Source: Microplitis mediator
Lineage: Eukaryota > Arthropoda > Insecta > Hymenoptera > Braconidae
Length of the DNA stretch: 64,000 nucleotides
Direction: 5' to 3'
NCBI RefSeq assembly: GCF_029852145.1
Contig: NC_079975.1
Coordinates: 7,688,001 to 7,752,000 of the forward strand
The notes beneath the pieces are model-generated. The model was given only the letters and a program-made list of their open reading frames with translations, was not told the DNA's origin and searched no databases. This document shows positions 1 to 13,000 of the stretch, one piece after another. Made by a program: the position numbers and the translations under genes. Numbering within the stretch: position 1 is the stretch's first letter; each line of letters begins with the position of its first letter.

Positions 1-1045
1 ATTATAGTTATGATTAGTCTACCAGGAATAGTTTACCAATATGTTGACAGAAATTTGTCATGATCCTGAAATTAGCAGACAATTAATAATTTTAGGATTT
101 TATTTTGAACAATTAAATTTGAAAAAAAAAAAAAAGAAACTGAAAAAATGCACATGTAGAAAATTAAAAAGACTATTATTGCAATTTTTTTATAATTTAT
201 CGTCTTTTAAAAAACCCAAAAATTATTAGACGTCGGCTAACTTCAGTATCATAAATTTTTCACCAAAAAAACGTCTAATTAAAAGACGATACAAGTGACA
301 GCAAAAAGTAAATCACAAATAATTGTCAAATAAGTCATCATCGAAACGATTTTTTCATTGAAATGACTCTTAAAACGGAAAAAAAAACGCAAATTCCTCA
401 TATATGACTCGTAAAACCAACATCCGTATTTCTTATTATTTATATAAAAAAACTTGGCTGTGATACAAAAAAAAATTTGTTCTTTTAAAAGATATCTCTA
501 TGACATCTTAAAGTTGTCTCTGTGCTACTTAGGTAGGCATTCAAATTTTCAAATATTTTAAGAAATTGATAATATGGCAAATATATAAATTTTTCGTTAG
601 TATTCCGTTACTTTGAAATATATAAAAGGCCAAGAACTTTGACCATTCATCCGTTTTTTAAATTATTCAAAATCCATTTAATTATTCAAGGTAAAACCTA
701 CATCTCAATAACGATTTTATTTTTAATTATTTATTATCTTCTATACGAAATTCGCTAGACATAGAATATGTATTTATACAAATTGATAAAGATGAGATAT
801 ATATTTATTAGCCGATTTATATTTTCTTATCAGTATTTCACACCAAAGTCTAGATAATATGTATATAATATATATATTAAGTAAATATGTTACATAACAA
901 ATAACGAATTATTTTAAATTTGAATGTGACCAGCGAATTTAATTATCTCAAGGATTTAATAATGAAATATTTTTTGCACCACCGTTAATTAAACTTCTAG
1001 TAATAAAATAAAACTGACATTTGATTAAAAAAAAATGAAACTCAC
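1..1045. other. Intron of the citrate carrier, repeat-filled
   Basis: No coding sequence seen. Holds a family A inverted-repeat element at 60-252 and, at about 280-540, sequence resembling the family P foldback seen at 13765-14120 and 63358-63985 (shared motifs such as aacttggct and gatatctctatgacatctta). The rest is low-complexity AT-rich DNA. Confidence 0.6.
60..252 (+). mobile_element. Family A inverted-repeat MITE
   Basis: Non-autonomous element with ends ATGATCCTGAAATTAGCAGAC and, inverted, GTCGGCTAACTTCAGTATCAT. The interior carries the family hallmark: a motif like atgcacatgtagaaaattaaaaa followed by a run such as gcaattttttt. It has no coding capacity. About twenty relatives lie in this window; two clear copies (23850-24051 and 60611-60813) have 9-bp target duplications. 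Confidence 0.8.
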
Positions 1046-1909
1046 CTTGTTCTTTAACAATGAGCTTGACACCGTGAAAAAATCCACGAAATTGTGGATT
1101 AGCTGACCGCTGATCATTGATAAATTTGACTTTTATCGTCTCCATGGGTGTGACAGCAAGTACTGCTTCACAAATACCAGCACAGAGACCAGCTAAGAGA
1201 CGTCGCTGTGCATTTAATTTACCATCAGAATCAACCAAATGATTTTTAACTGTTTCAAATGAACCAAATCGCACTGCTGACTTTGGTATTGAGCCATAAA
1301 TTAAAACAGACAGGCCACGATATAAACCAAATACTCCATTTGTTTTTACTGTCTTTGTTACGCAGTCCCATATACCTGAGTATTGTTTACCAGCACCAGC
1401 TTTACCGTCTAATTGTAATTGAGTTTTAACATATTCTGTAGGATATGTTATACATATCTCAATACCACCAGTTATTCCTCCTGTAAATATACATATATAT
1501 ACGTAATGTTAAATTGTATTGAATAATTATATGATAATTTATTACAGCATTATCGCAATAATACTTTTTTAATTCATTATAAAATAGCTCAAGGTAATAA
1601 TTAATTACTTATTACTTTTAATAATTTAATTCATTTGTAATTTTTAAAAATTACTTTCATTTATTATTTATTATAATTCAAATATTTAAATTTAAAGAAA
1701 ATTCTTTTAATTATTTTAACTTTTTAAAAAATAATATTATTGTTTAAAAAAATACCGGCAATAATTCCTTTTACTCCAACGTTAGATGAAGCCGGAGCAG
1801 CTGCAGCACGATCCTGTAACCAAGGTCTTGATGGATAAGGATTACCTGGAACTCCTTTTGGAGTGTCTTTATAATTAGACATTGATTGAGCAAATGATAT
1901 AAAATCCAT
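1046..1909 (-). CDS. SLC25A1 (scheggia): Mitochondrial citrate (tricarboxylate) carrier, 5' part; partial at left edge
   Basis: Inner-membrane carrier exchanging mitochondrial citrate for cytosolic malate, supplying acetyl-CoA for lipid synthesis and histone acetylation. Two exons join in phase: 1756-1909 (starts MDFISFAQSM) and 1046-1480; together about 196 residues. The junction reads GIIAGGITGGIEICITYPTE, matching the first carrier repeat of SLC25A1. Carrier signatures PTEYVK and PMETIK (P-x-[DE]-x-x-[KR]) are visible at the ends of the first helices of repeats 1 and 2. Exon 2 ends at a good donor (AAAG/gtgag) after KLIVKEQG; the third repeat and C-terminus, about 115 residues in relatives, must lie left of position 1 because nothing in 1-1045 encodes them. 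The start is the first ATG and leaves an N-terminal extension of roughly 45 residues, typical of this family. Family identity is secure; the gene is simply cut by the window. Confidence 0.93.
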
Positions 1910-2311
1910 GTTGAGAAAAATATATTAAGTTAACAAACTGCGGTTTATACTTGGGTTAACCCTGTCCACCTCCAACCGGTAAATGCTGGAGGCCTACTAA
2001 AACTAAATTTTCTTTTGCTTCATCATGACACTAATTTTTTATAGCCAAGTCAATGTAGTTTCAAAGCTATTTGTCGCTCCATGTAAATTCTTGCTCCCAC
2101 GTCATCCATTCTGTTGTTGCTGGTACGAGTCCTTGTGAAAAGTGTCAACCACTTGACATATACACGCGCACACACATGTCGTATTCAAGTTTTATTCATT
2201 GAAGAAAATGAGTGTTAGAATAATAAAAGGCTCTAGTGCAATTGACTCACTTATTTTGTGAAAGTTTTTGAATTTTTTTTGTATTTTATGAATTTATATA
2301 ATTCAAAATTT

Positions 2312-2957
2312 ATGAGTGTGAATGTAGCAGACATAAAACAATTTATTAATTTAAAATAAATTGATTAAAATAAAGAAATTTTGAAAAATGCGCGTACTGA
2401 TTTTTCAGAGATCTAAATACGCATTTTTACGACCCTGAAGTTAGCTGACATCTGAAATTTTTTAAATTAAAAATTGTCAATTTGAAAAAAAAATTGTGAT
2501 ACTGAAATTAACTGACGTCTAATAATTTTTTAATTATTTTAAAAACGATAAGTTAAAAAAAAAATCATCTGTTTCAAAAGTAATATAATTTTTTATTTTA
2601 AAAACATCAAATTATTGGCTAATTCCAGGAATTAGAATTTAAAATAAAAAAAAATCATAAAATACTCGTGTAGTTTTGAAAAATGTTATAAAAATCGAGC
2701 AAACTTTTTATTTTTGTTTTAATTTCTAACTTAGAAATAAATGATTCAAAATTTAAATTTTGAATTATAACGAAGATAATTATTTTTTTACTAGACTGAA
2801 GTAGTAATCGTCCGAATTACAAAAAAATAAACACAAATTTAAAAAATGTCCGATGTTGGCTAACTTCAGGGTCATGCATTTTGTAATTTTTATTCTACTT
2901 AAATTTTGTTTATTTCTTATAAAATTTTAAAAATTGACACCTGTCAGTTACATTCAC
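2312..2957. mobile_element. Family B element interrupted by family A sequence
   Basis: The left end atgagtgtgaatgtagcagac and the right end tgtcagttacattcacc are family B termini. Between them degenerate family A termini are visible at 2425 (ccctgaagttagctgac), about 2500 (tactgaaattaactgacg) and 2860 (ggctaacttcagggtcat), so at least one A element went into B. Non-coding. Confidence 0.6.
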
Positions 2958-3237
2958 CAGAATTTAAAAATTCCTTTTATTTAAAAAATGTTTTTTTTTA
3001 GATGATAATTTTTAAATAAAATTCTAAAGGCTTAAGAAATAAAATTTATTTAATAAATTATTTATAATGTCATTAAAATTATATATTTTAATTATCAGAA
3101 TTTTTAAAATTTATATTTTTAATAATTTTTATTCGCCACAGAAAAAAATAAGAGACAGCGGAAAAATAAATATTTAGGCTTACAAATGAATTTAATTAAA
3201 CTTTAATTTTATGGCAATTTGTTACCACAGATTTAAA

Positions 3238-3428
3238 AATTATACTGACGTTTGCCGATATCTTGGAATTTTTTTCAAAACTATCAATTATAAAAAAACA
3301 ATATTTAAGAAAATTGCATCTTTAATTTTTTTAATTTTCTACATGTGCATATTTTTATTTTTTTTTTTAAATTGATTTGTTGCAAAAAACATCCGGAAAT
3401 TGTTAATTGTCGGCTAACTTCAGCATTA
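3238..3428 (-). mobile_element. Family A MITE
   Basis: Reads tactgacgtttgccgatatc ... tgtcggctaacttcagcatt, with the internal hallmark ttctacatgtgcatattttta. Diverged at both ends. Non-coding. Confidence 0.7.
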
Positions 3429-3908
3429 TATTTAAAACTGTGTTAAGTAAATATGTACTTTAATTGAAAACGTATGAAAACCTTTTCCAGAGTATCGTAT
3501 ATTAATTTTTTTTAAGAACAAACATATCGAAGCGATTTTTTTTTGCTTATTTTGCAAGATTTTAATCTTTTATCTAAAATTGCAAGCTCTTGCATTTAAT
3601 TAACAATTAAGAAGAATATGAAATTAAAATTGAATTCATAATCCAACTTGCAACATAATAAACTTTTCCAAACAATTCTTAAATTACTTATAGGCAAAAT
3701 TAGTGAATATAAAAGTAGTGTATGAATTAATAAATTTTATTGAAAAATCAGAGCATTTTATATAAAATATCAAGACTGCTCCGTATGCTATAATTTTATA
3801 AAATTGAAATAAACAAATTTGAATTAAATGATTGAATGCTAATATTAAGTGTAATAAGATCCTTGATGTTTATGGTACATGGTCAGTACATGTCTCGGTT
3901 AATTGTGT

Positions 3909-6900
3909 TTACCATCCTGGTGTTGTATTGGCTAGTCGCCGCATACGCCTGGTATTAAAAAAAAATAATAATAATTGTTAATTAAATTTTATTACAATAA
4001 AATAATGAAAATTTTAAATAAAAAAAAATTACCTAGTATTTCTATCTTGGTCACGTATTTTCTTTTCCATTTCAGCGTCAGTAAGTGTTTCCAAGAATGG
4101 TGCCCATTGATCTGCTTCAGATGGAGGTCTAAATGGAACTTCGACTGTGGGCAATGGAGCTTCGGAGAAAGCATAAGTTCTTTGATGCCAAGATAATTGT
4201 CCTCGCACACTTGAAAAACAAATAAATAATTAATTAATTAACCCTTTGTCCGCAGCGCCGCAATTTTTGTTAAAAGATTATTTAAATAAAAAAAAAATTT
4301 CCTAGTCTTTTTAAATTTAATGAGTTCTTCTACTATACTTTTTAGTATCGAATGAATTAATGATAATTATTTCCGATATTTTAAATATTAAAAAACTAAT
4401 TTTTTTTTGTTAGAAAACCTGAGAAGCGGCGATTTGTCGTAGACGCGAGTAAAGTCGGGCGTTTAATTTGTTTGGATTTTCTGCGCAGTGTTGCCAGTTA
4501 CCACCAGCGACTCATTTCCTGCTCATTTAATTCATCTCTTTCTTCAATATTTTTATTTAATAAAAAATTTTTATTTTAGTAAAAAAATTATTTAAAAAAT
4601 GACAATTGTCTAGTCGTATAAACGTGTGTGGTTTTAATTTTTAAAAATCATAGTTATGATACTTCGCGACACCGAAATATTAAATACATGGCAGCGGAAC
4701 GCCGCAGCGACACGAACAAAGGGTTAAATAAACACAATTATTTATTTTACCTGTAAGCAATAGCAGTGACAAATTCACCACCTAAACCTAATTCAGCGCA
4801 AAGTTTCATAGCAAATTTTTCCGGATTATTTTCCTTTTCCGACATATCCCATTCAACTTGATCAACCAATGATGTATTGCCCACGTGAATATTTAATTTA
4901 ATTATTACACGTTGATCACACTGATCATCTAAAATAGTTTCCTGTGGGAATGCGTCTATCTGCTGTCTAATTGCTTGTGCTATTGCTGGTACAAATGTCA
5001 GTGGATTTAAATCCAAATCATCGCATAATACTTCCGCAAATTGTTCTGGAGTTATTAGACTTTCTGAAATTTTTAAATATTTAAATAACTCAATACATTT
5101 ATAAACTTTTAACAATAAATATTTAAATAACAAAAACAAAAAAAAAATATGTATATACCATTTTTATTCCACGTAAATGTATCACGAAGTTTTTGTCCTT
5201 CTATTTCCATATCTAAACGTATAGGAACGAGCATTTCTTGTTGCAGAGCATTTTCAAGATTAACTGACGGGTCAGTATCGTCAAAGCTAAAACATAATAA
5301 TAAATATAGTATACTGTGTGACAAGGGATGAAAAAAATGATTTCAGACCAGGGTCATAGTTTTTATTTTAAGAAAACTATTGCTTCAGTTTAGTAATAAA
5401 TTTCTAGAAGCATCAATTACTTGGCAAGCAAATATTTATTCAATTTAGTTGATGCGTTCTCATATTTATTACAATCAGAAACTTATGTAAGGCTATTATT
5501 TGATTAAATAAAAAAAAGGAATTGAAGAAAGATATAATTAAAAGTTTGAAAAAAATTATGGCACTAAGAAAAAAATTTGTTTTTGTGACTATAGATGTAG
5601 AAGATCAATATGATGCACTTAAAATTTGGAGCTTGCAAACTCGAGATCTGTATTACAAAGCTTTGTTCCTTCTATAAAATTATCATTGAGTATTTTGTAT
5701 CTCCAGATATATTAAGTAAAATAAAACTGAATATCCCTAAACCCGGTTTAAGGAATAACCGTCTAGTCTACATATCCATTACAAAAAAGCAATTTATTAA
5801 ATTTAGCCCATGGATAAGGCGACTTGAAACAGTTAACAAGGTGCCGCGACTATTAAACCGAAAACAGTTCAACTGCGACAGCTCAACCGACAAAAAATCC
5901 CTGATAAGAGGGCACCTAAATAAGGGGGTCCAGGTTATTTTCAGTTGAAGTGTCGTCGGTTGAACTCGCGGTTGAACTGTCTTCGGTTTAATTGTTACAG
6001 AACCAGTTAACAATTACTCTGGCGACATAGAATCCTTCGGAGGTTCATTGGAGTACTTCAAGAAGTATGACAGTAAAGTTGGCGGACATCTGACAATTTT
6101 AAAAATTTTTAAATAATAAAATAAAATCTTTTTAACAAAAAAATTAGAAAATGGACTTTTACAAAATTCTTAAATCAGTACATTTTTTTTTTATTTAATC
6201 AATTAAATTGTTTAATTTTTTTATATGTAATTTAAAAATTGTTTTATGTCTGCTACATTTACACTCATTCAAGATGTATACTTAAGATTTACTTAAATAC
6301 TAAATAACGTTATTATTTTTCTTCGTCTTCATCTACCCTGCTCATCAATTAATCATAATTGAATTTTGTATCATAATATAAATTGCGGAAATGCATATTA
6401 AATAAATAAATAACAAAATTAAATTTCTCATTGGTATTGATAAAAATATGAAATACATTAATTTATTCGAGAGCTACTTCTATAAACTATTAAATATTTA
6501 AATTTTATTAATTAGTTGTGTAAATTGATATGTAAGATGACAAACATCGATGAATAACTTAAGAGTTTATTAAAAACATGGTTTCCAATAAGCCACCGTG
6601 GCTAAGCTTCATGTCTCGTGTGATTGGTCTAGCTTCGAATCTTAGGTAGGGTAAATTTATTTATTTATAAAAAAATTTTTAGTAAAGTATAAAACTAGTC
6701 TGAACAACATTAGATAAAAAAGCCATGTCTTATAATATTTTTTTGACAAAATAATAGTATATTGTGGTACCAGGGATGAAAAAAACTATTTCAGACCAGG
6801 GTGAAGTTGGCTGACATCACCCGCAGTCGGAAATCATGTTTCATTCTGAGTTACACACATTTCTCATGATTACCTGCATTGGAACTTGAAGTTTCAGTGT

Positions 6901-7826
6901 CAGCAGCCAGTCAGATACAAGTTAATTTAAGACCAATGATGTCATCAACTATTAAATTGTCATTTGCAATTTATAATTAAGCAGAAACGATAAATACTAT
7001 TTATTATTGACACTAATATTTATAAAACTTAATCACAGTCAGAACTGTCATTAACGTAAATAAAATTAATGGGCTGACATTACTATTGAACAAATGATAA
7101 GTATCTGAGTTTAAATTGCGAAAGCCTTCAGTCAGTGGGCAGAAAAATTATTTGTTTGTTCCCAAGGGACGAAACAAGTTTGTTTCTACTCGCTGACTGA
7201 AGGCATTCACAATTTACGCGTTTGCTAAAATTAATTCGCGGCATTGGGCTGAAATTATCTTCTCTCGACTGGCTGTAGAGACATCGAATCTTCAAGTTTC
7301 GATGCTGGTATCATGAAAAAATAATGTAAATATCAATCATAATTATAAATAATAAATTAACGAATGGTACATACCACAATGGAAAAGTTCTGACTTTTTT
7401 ATTATGAACTCTATTACGATTTATTGGAGTCGCTTGAGGTACAGCATCTAAATGAGAGCTATTTGGTAAACTAGGTACCCAGGCCATTGATTTTTTAGTT
7501 TTTCCCTCTCTCGGTGCTGGAGGTTCAGTTGAATGTACAGAAACAGCTTTATATTTTTCATCATTCCCTTCAATAATATCTTCAACTTCACTTGCTCTTA
7601 ACAAAGAAACACTTGAGGCCAATACGTGTTGACTTAAACCTAATTCAACTAGTTTCTTTCGTTCATCATTGGTAATTGATCTTCTGTACATTCCAGGATA
7701 ACGTTTGTACAATGAACCGCGAAAAAGTCGTAAGTAATTACCAACTTCCGATCCAATACAATAATACTCTCCATTTTCCTCTACTTGAAAACTTATTGGT
7801 TTATCTCCGTATGTACGTAACGCCAT
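3909..7826 (-). CDS. Snr1: Snr1 / SMARCB1 (SNF5), core subunit of the SWI/SNF (BAP) chromatin remodeller
   Basis: Core subunit of the Brahma ATP-dependent chromatin remodelling complex; the SNF5 repeats and C-terminal helix contact the complex and the nucleosome acidic patch. Five exons join in phase: 7375-7826, 5159-5286, 4751-5063, 4033-4209, 3909-3948, giving 369 residues (human 385). The N-terminal winged-helix part starts MALRTYGDKPISFQ and includes GSEVGNYLRLFRGSLYKRYP. SNF5 repeat 1 includes LVPIRLDMEIEGQKLRDTFTW and repeat 2 VIIKLNIHVGN with DQVEWDMSEKENNPEKFA. The tail is LTDAEMEKKIRDQDRNTR then RMRRLANTTPGW and TAA. Junctions reproduce conserved text, for example FPLC/FDD and AYS/VRGQLSWHQ. 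The start is the first in-frame ATG and aligns closely with family N-termini. Intron 1 (5287-7374) is large and full of transposon relics. Complete and apparently intact. Confidence 0.96.
5853..5993. mobile_element. Short inverted-repeat element (family M)
   Basis: Imperfect inverted repeats of about 35 bp: ttaaaccgaaaacagttcaa on the left and ttgaactgtcttcggtttaa on the right, with inner gctcaaccgac / gtcggttgaac. A single copy in this window; non-coding. Confidence 0.6.
6066..6271 (-). mobile_element. Family B MITE
   Basis: Left end atgacagtaaagttggcggacatctga, right end tgtctgctacatttacactcat. The right terminus is canonical for family B; the left is diverged. Confidence 0.6.
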
Positions 7827-10048
7827 TGTGGCTTTTTGTTATTTACTCTGATGAACTATCAGATAAATCTAAACAAGCAATAAATTTTATCAGTTTATAC
7901 ATCATACTAGTGAAAAATTAATAGTCAATTAATTAATTAATTAATTAATTAATTAATGGTGACTACATGAATACTAAAATTAGTAATATTGCAGTGAGCC
8001 GACGTCTAATAATCTTTGGAATTTTTTTAAAACTATGAACTATAAAAAAAAAATATTTGAAAAAATTGCACCTATAGTTTTTTCAATTGTCTACATGTGC
8101 ATATTTTTAGTTTTTTTTTTTATTGATTTGTTGAAAAAAAAAAAAAAAATCCGAAAATTGTTAATTGTCTGTTGACTTCAGGATCATAAGTCAGTCGACA
8201 TTTAATATTTTTTGGATTTTTTTTCAAAATGATAAATTGTAAAAAAAAATTATTTGAAAAAATTGCACCTCTAGTTTTTCAAATTTTCTACATGTGCATT
8301 TTTTTAGTTTTTTTTTTCTTCGTAATTTATTTGTTGAAAAAAAAAAAATGATCCTGAAGTTAGCAGATAATTAAAAATTTTCGGATTTTTTTTCCAGCAA
8401 ATAAATTACAAAAAAATAAAAAATAAAAATATGCACTTGTAGGGAATTTAAAAAACTACAGGTGCAATTTTTTCAAATTTTTTTTTTTTTTAATTTACCG
8501 TCTAAAATAAAATCCAAAAATTGTTAGACGTCCGCTAACTTCAGTGTCATAAAAAAAAATTCGAAAATTTTTCATTGTTTGCCAATTTCAGGATCGCGTT
8601 AGTCGAGGTTTAATAATTTTTGAATTTTTTTTCGAAGTGACAAGTAAAAAAAAATATTTTAAAAAATTGCACCTCTAGTTTTTCAAATTTTCTACATGTG
8701 CATATTTTTAATTTTTCTATTTCTTTGTAATTTATTTCTTGAAAAATTAAATCCGAAAATTTTTCATTGTCTGCCAATTTCAGGATCACAAAAATTAATT
8801 ATTTTATCAAAAAATTACCGAAAATTAAAAATACAAACATTACAAAACCTAGACCTATAGAGTAGATCAATTTATTGACAGATAAACGAGGATAATTTTT
8901 GAATAACCACAAGTATGAATTTTCAAAAAATTAAAAATTAATTACCAGTAATTTTTCCACTTGAATATCAACAGTTTAATTATTAATTATTATTCTGTTC
9001 TTGTTAAAAAAATGTAACATCTAGACAATAATACCCGGGTTCTAACCAAACTTTTGTCTACTAAGTCTCTGTCTGTCAAACAACGCGTCGGTAATTGAAT
9101 ACTTTTTTTTTAATTTTTAAATTCCACAAAGTTGGTAGCTCCGATAAAAATTAGCGGCAAACACGTACTGTGTATAAAAATATAGAAAGTTCTTATCAAT
9201 TAATCTACATATGTATGCATAATTATATCCTACTTGTAATTATTTCTAGATCAATGATCCGCGATAACTCGCATTTAAACTCTGATCCCAAGTAAAATAA
9301 ATAATTTACATCAATAGAATTTCAAATATGAAACTAATAAATATTTTACACATGAAATATTCTCCCGACCCAAGATTCAAATAATTAAATTTAAAAACTT
9401 TAATAACTAATTAAAATTCTTAATTAATGATATTTAAAATCCATAAAATATTTTTCGTATTATCAGCAATCAATAAAAGTTTTTTTGGCAGTTTTTAAAA
9501 TAAGCGCGGGATAATATGTTTTTAAAAATTCAAATAAATAATCATGATTGCTATAAATTAATAAGTGAAATGATTAAATAATTAACGAGTCTATTAAAAA
9601 AAATAATAATAATAAAAATTACAGTGAAAATAATACGTAACTGCAATTGGCTTTTGTATTAAACCAATCACACAAACGCACGCGCATGCGCATTTAAAAT
9701 CTAATTTTAATTCACCCTTTTCACTCCCACTGCCGCCCAATTCTCTATACCTATATAAATTACATATATATATATATATATATTTAAAATGTACCTGCAT
9801 ATATACATTGATATATATCTATATATATATATTTTACAGAGCAGAGAGTAAGCAAGCGATAGTTGCTGAGATCATACACGAACACGAGCAACGTTGAAGC
9901 TGTTCGTTGTAACAGCAGCATAAATTGCAAACCGCGAGTGGCCATTTTTTACTGGCATTTACAGCGCAAGTGAAAGGTTTATATAAATATATAATATACT
10001 TATATTACAATAATATAATTATTTAAATTTAAATATAATATAAAGGTG
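7827..10048. other. Divergent intergenic region between Snr1 and SPPL3
   Basis: Likely contains both promoters. 7925-7958 is a (TTAA)n tract. 7985-8790 is a cluster of four family A copies or fragments. 9762-9835 is AT-dinucleotide rich. 9836-9970 is distinctly less AT-rich (gcagagagtaagcaagcgat and onward) and is the likely SPPL3 transcription start or 5' UTR. Confidence 0.5.
7985..8790. mobile_element. Cluster of four family A MITEs
   Basis: Four adjacent copies: about 7985-8188, 8190-8347 (truncated), 8348-8550 (opposite orientation, ends atgatcctgaagttagcaga and gctaacttcagtgtcat) and 8595-8790. Each keeps the internal hallmark tctacatgtgcat or its complement. The first two share a junction at ggatcataagtcagtcgac. 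Confidence 0.7.
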
Positions 10049-10092
10049 ATGAATTCAATTGTTGAAAGTTATTGCTTCGGACAGCTCAGCAG
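10049..10092 (+). other. Tentative SPPL3 first coding exon
   Basis: ATG at 10049 opens 14 codons ending CTC AGC AG before a strong donor gtaaga. Joined to the acceptor before 12125 it gives LSRAYSIMDSS in frame. It lies just right of a relatively GC-rich block that looks like a 5' UTR. A rival is 10814-10836 (MLNVEEF, donor CAG/gtagtt), also phase-compatible. Neither matches the N-terminal residues of vertebrate SPPL3, so only transcript data can decide. Confidence 0.45.
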
Positions 10093-13000
10093 GTAAGATT
10101 GTTTTTTTTTTATTTTCATCTTAATTATATATATACATATATCTATATACATGTTTTTATATGTATACCCATACGATAGATGAAGTTTTGTGACCCGGGA
10201 CACCAGGAGTTTAGTTCTTTAAGGGCCAGGGGCCATTGTCACGTGATCTGTGTTTACTAAAATGGTGACCCATTGCAAGTGACAAACAATTGTCTGTAAT
10301 GACAAATATTTATCTATATGTCAGTTTCTTTTGTTACTTTCATTAAATTACTCAACAATTATCAGTTATAAAATTAATTTAATTATTTTTAATACTGTAC
10401 TGGAGTTATTTGTCTAACGCGCCACGCATCGGTGCTCGGAAAATTTCTCTTTCTGTATTTAAAAATTATAAAAAAAAAAAAAAAAGTGTTAGAAACTATA
10501 ATTATACGGTTGAGAAAATGATCTACATTAATGGGCATTGTTATTAGAGTTTCAATTATTTTTTTTTAAATGGAATTAAAATCTTATATTGTTGAGAGGA
10601 AATATATATACTGTTATTTTGTACTGTAAAAATAAATTTATTATTTTAACAGGTCCAGTGTAGTTGCTTGGTATTAAAAGTAATTTAATTATTGAACTGA
10701 ACTGAGTGGATGGAGATATATTGATGAAGACAAGTAATTGTACACGAGTAACTTGATTAATTGATAACAAGTGGTAATTTGAACATCTGCTGGATAAACT
10801 TTGGTTTATAAATATGCTAAATGTAGAAGAATTCAGGTAGTTGTTATTTTTTTTAATTATTTAATTAGTAATTTGATGATTTAAGGGGGGAAAGGGGTCT
10901 GAGATAAAAAAAAAATGAGACTGAAGTTAGTCGACGTCCAATAATTTTTGGATTTTTTTTTCAAACAATAAATTATTTGAAAAAATTGCACCTACAGTTT
11001 ATTAAATTTTCTACATGTGCATATTTTTATTTATATATTTTTTTTAAATTAAGTCGTTAAAACAAAAATTCGGAAATTTTTAACTGTCTGCTTAACTTCA
11101 GGGTCATAAAAAAAAGAGGATATTTGAGATTTTTTTTTTTCAGAGTACGTTCATTATTAAAATTCTTAAAATTTGTGACATTATTAAGCATCATTTCAAG
11201 AATATTCTGCTAAATTTTCATAAAAAAATATTGAAAAATAAGCCAGTGGTAGTGGGGAGAGCCGAGTCACCTTAAAAAAAATCTCCATGCGGTAGGCAGG
11301 ATAACTCATGACTGCTTCATCTGAAATCAAAAAACCAAAAAGATTTCTTTAGTACATAAGTTTATCTTAGATTTGAACGAAGGATTTTTTCTTTTCAATA
11401 ACTACTTACTTTTTAATTAAACAAAAGAAGCAATTTTTGGTAAAAATCAGAGTTTTTTGATTGCACCTTTACCAAAAATTCAAAAATGAATATTTTGTTT
11501 ATTTCTTCGTTTAAATCCAAGATAAACTTATGTACTGAATAAATCTTTTTGGTTTTTTGATTTCAAATGAAGCAGTCATGAGTTATCCTGCCTACGGCAT
11601 GGAGACTTTTTTTGAGGTGACTCGTCTCTCCCCACTACCACTGGGTTATTTTTCAATATTTTTTTTATGAAAATTTAACAGAAAATTCTTGAAATGATGC
11701 TTAATAATGTCACTAATTTTAAGAATTTTAATAACGAACGTACTCTGAAAAAAAAATCACAAATATCCTCTTTTTTTTTGTATCTCAGACCCATTTCCCG
11801 CCTTAATTACTGCTGATATTTTACTTTATTTATTTATGGTTTCTTTTTTTTTTCAAGAATGGTTTACAGATGATCTTGGATGCAAGTAGGTGCCAATGGA
11901 AAGAAATTTGAGAAGGGACATATTAATGTCATAGTACCCTCGCATTGTGACAACAAACGCCTGCGGCCAGCTGACTCTTAAAGATGGCCACTAATCAAGT
12001 TGATTACCAGTGGTTAGAGAAAATATTAATACCATAAAGATTCGGTCCGGGCCGACAATATCTTTTAACAAATATAAATAATATGAACATGTGAAACTCG
12101 AAAATATATAAATTTTAATTCCAGGGCTTATTCCATTATGGATTCGTCCAGAGTATCCACGTTCCTTATTTCAATTTTATTAATTGTCTACGGGAGTTTT
12201 CGATCTCTGAATATGGAACAAGAGGCGAGAGAGAGAGAGAAAGAAAAAGAGCGTAAAAATTTATTAAATGGACTGGCGAGTGGTACCGGTATTACCGATG
12301 GTTCTGCTAGTTCTGGTGTTCAAACTCTAGATACTATGCACGCTCTTTGTTTACCTCTCGGTGCTTCCATATCTCTACTGATAATGTTTTTCTTCTTTGA
12401 TAGTATGCAAATGCTTTTTGCTATTTGCACAGCAAGTAAGTTGACCTTTAAAAAACAATAATTATTGTTATTTATTGCTTACATTTTATATTTTAATTAG
12501 TTATTGCCACGGTCGCACTAGCATTCCTTCTTCTACCCATGTGCCAGTATATTATCCGACCGTGTTCTGATGGAAATAAAATATCATTTGGAGTTTGCGG
12601 CAGGTTTACCAGTGCTGAGTTGTTATCATTCTCACTTAGTGTTAGCATAGTATGTATTTGGGTGTTAACAGGACACTGGTTACTCATGGACGCAATGGGT
12701 ATGGGTCTGTGTGTTGCCTTCATAGCATTTGTACGACTGCCTAGTCTGAAGGTATCCACACTCTTACTCACTGGACTACTCATCTATGATGTTTTCTGGG
12801 TTTTCTTTTCGTCTTATATATTTAGTACAAACGTCATGGTCAAGGTAAACAAATAAATCAGTTAATTATATTCATTTAATTAGTGATGATAATAATAAAT
12901 ATTAATTTAGGTGGCAACTAGGCCAGCTGACAATCCCGTCGGACTCGTGGCAAGACGACTACATCTAGGCGGAGTCGCGCGTGAAGCTCCTAAGCTTTCT

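Larger units (their letters stand above)
1910..3908. other. Intergenic: citrate-carrier promoter side and Snr1 3' side
   Basis: The bases just beyond 1909 should hold the 5' UTR and promoter of the citrate carrier; the less AT-rich stretch 1935-2170 is the likely core. 2312-2957 is a family B element (starts atgagtgtgaatgtagcag) broken by degenerate family A sequence (about 2425-2878). 3238-3428 is another family A copy. The Snr1 3' UTR should lie directly left of 3909. Confidence 0.55.
5287..7374. other. Snr1 intron 1 with several small transposons
   Basis: Non-coding. Contains a short inverted-repeat element 5853-5993, a family B element 6066-6271, a possible tRNA-derived SINE fragment near 6590-6680, and a small inverted pair 7113-7217 (cgaaagccttcagtcagt against ctgactgaaggcattcac). 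Confidence 0.55.

Noticed and set aside
3992..4210. Open frame on the minus strand starting MCEDNYLGIKEL
   Set aside because: It is another frame of the Snr1 exon 4033-4209; the real frame reads SVRGQLSWHQRTYAFSE.
6590..6680. tRNA gene
   Set aside because: There are A-box-like (tggctaagctt) and B-box-like (ggtctagcttcgaatc) words but no acceptor stem or anticodon arm; at most a SINE relic.
9836..9970. A protein-coding exon in the GC-richer block upstream of SPPL3
   Set aside because: No frame gives an ATG plus donor in the right phase; it reads better as 5' UTR.
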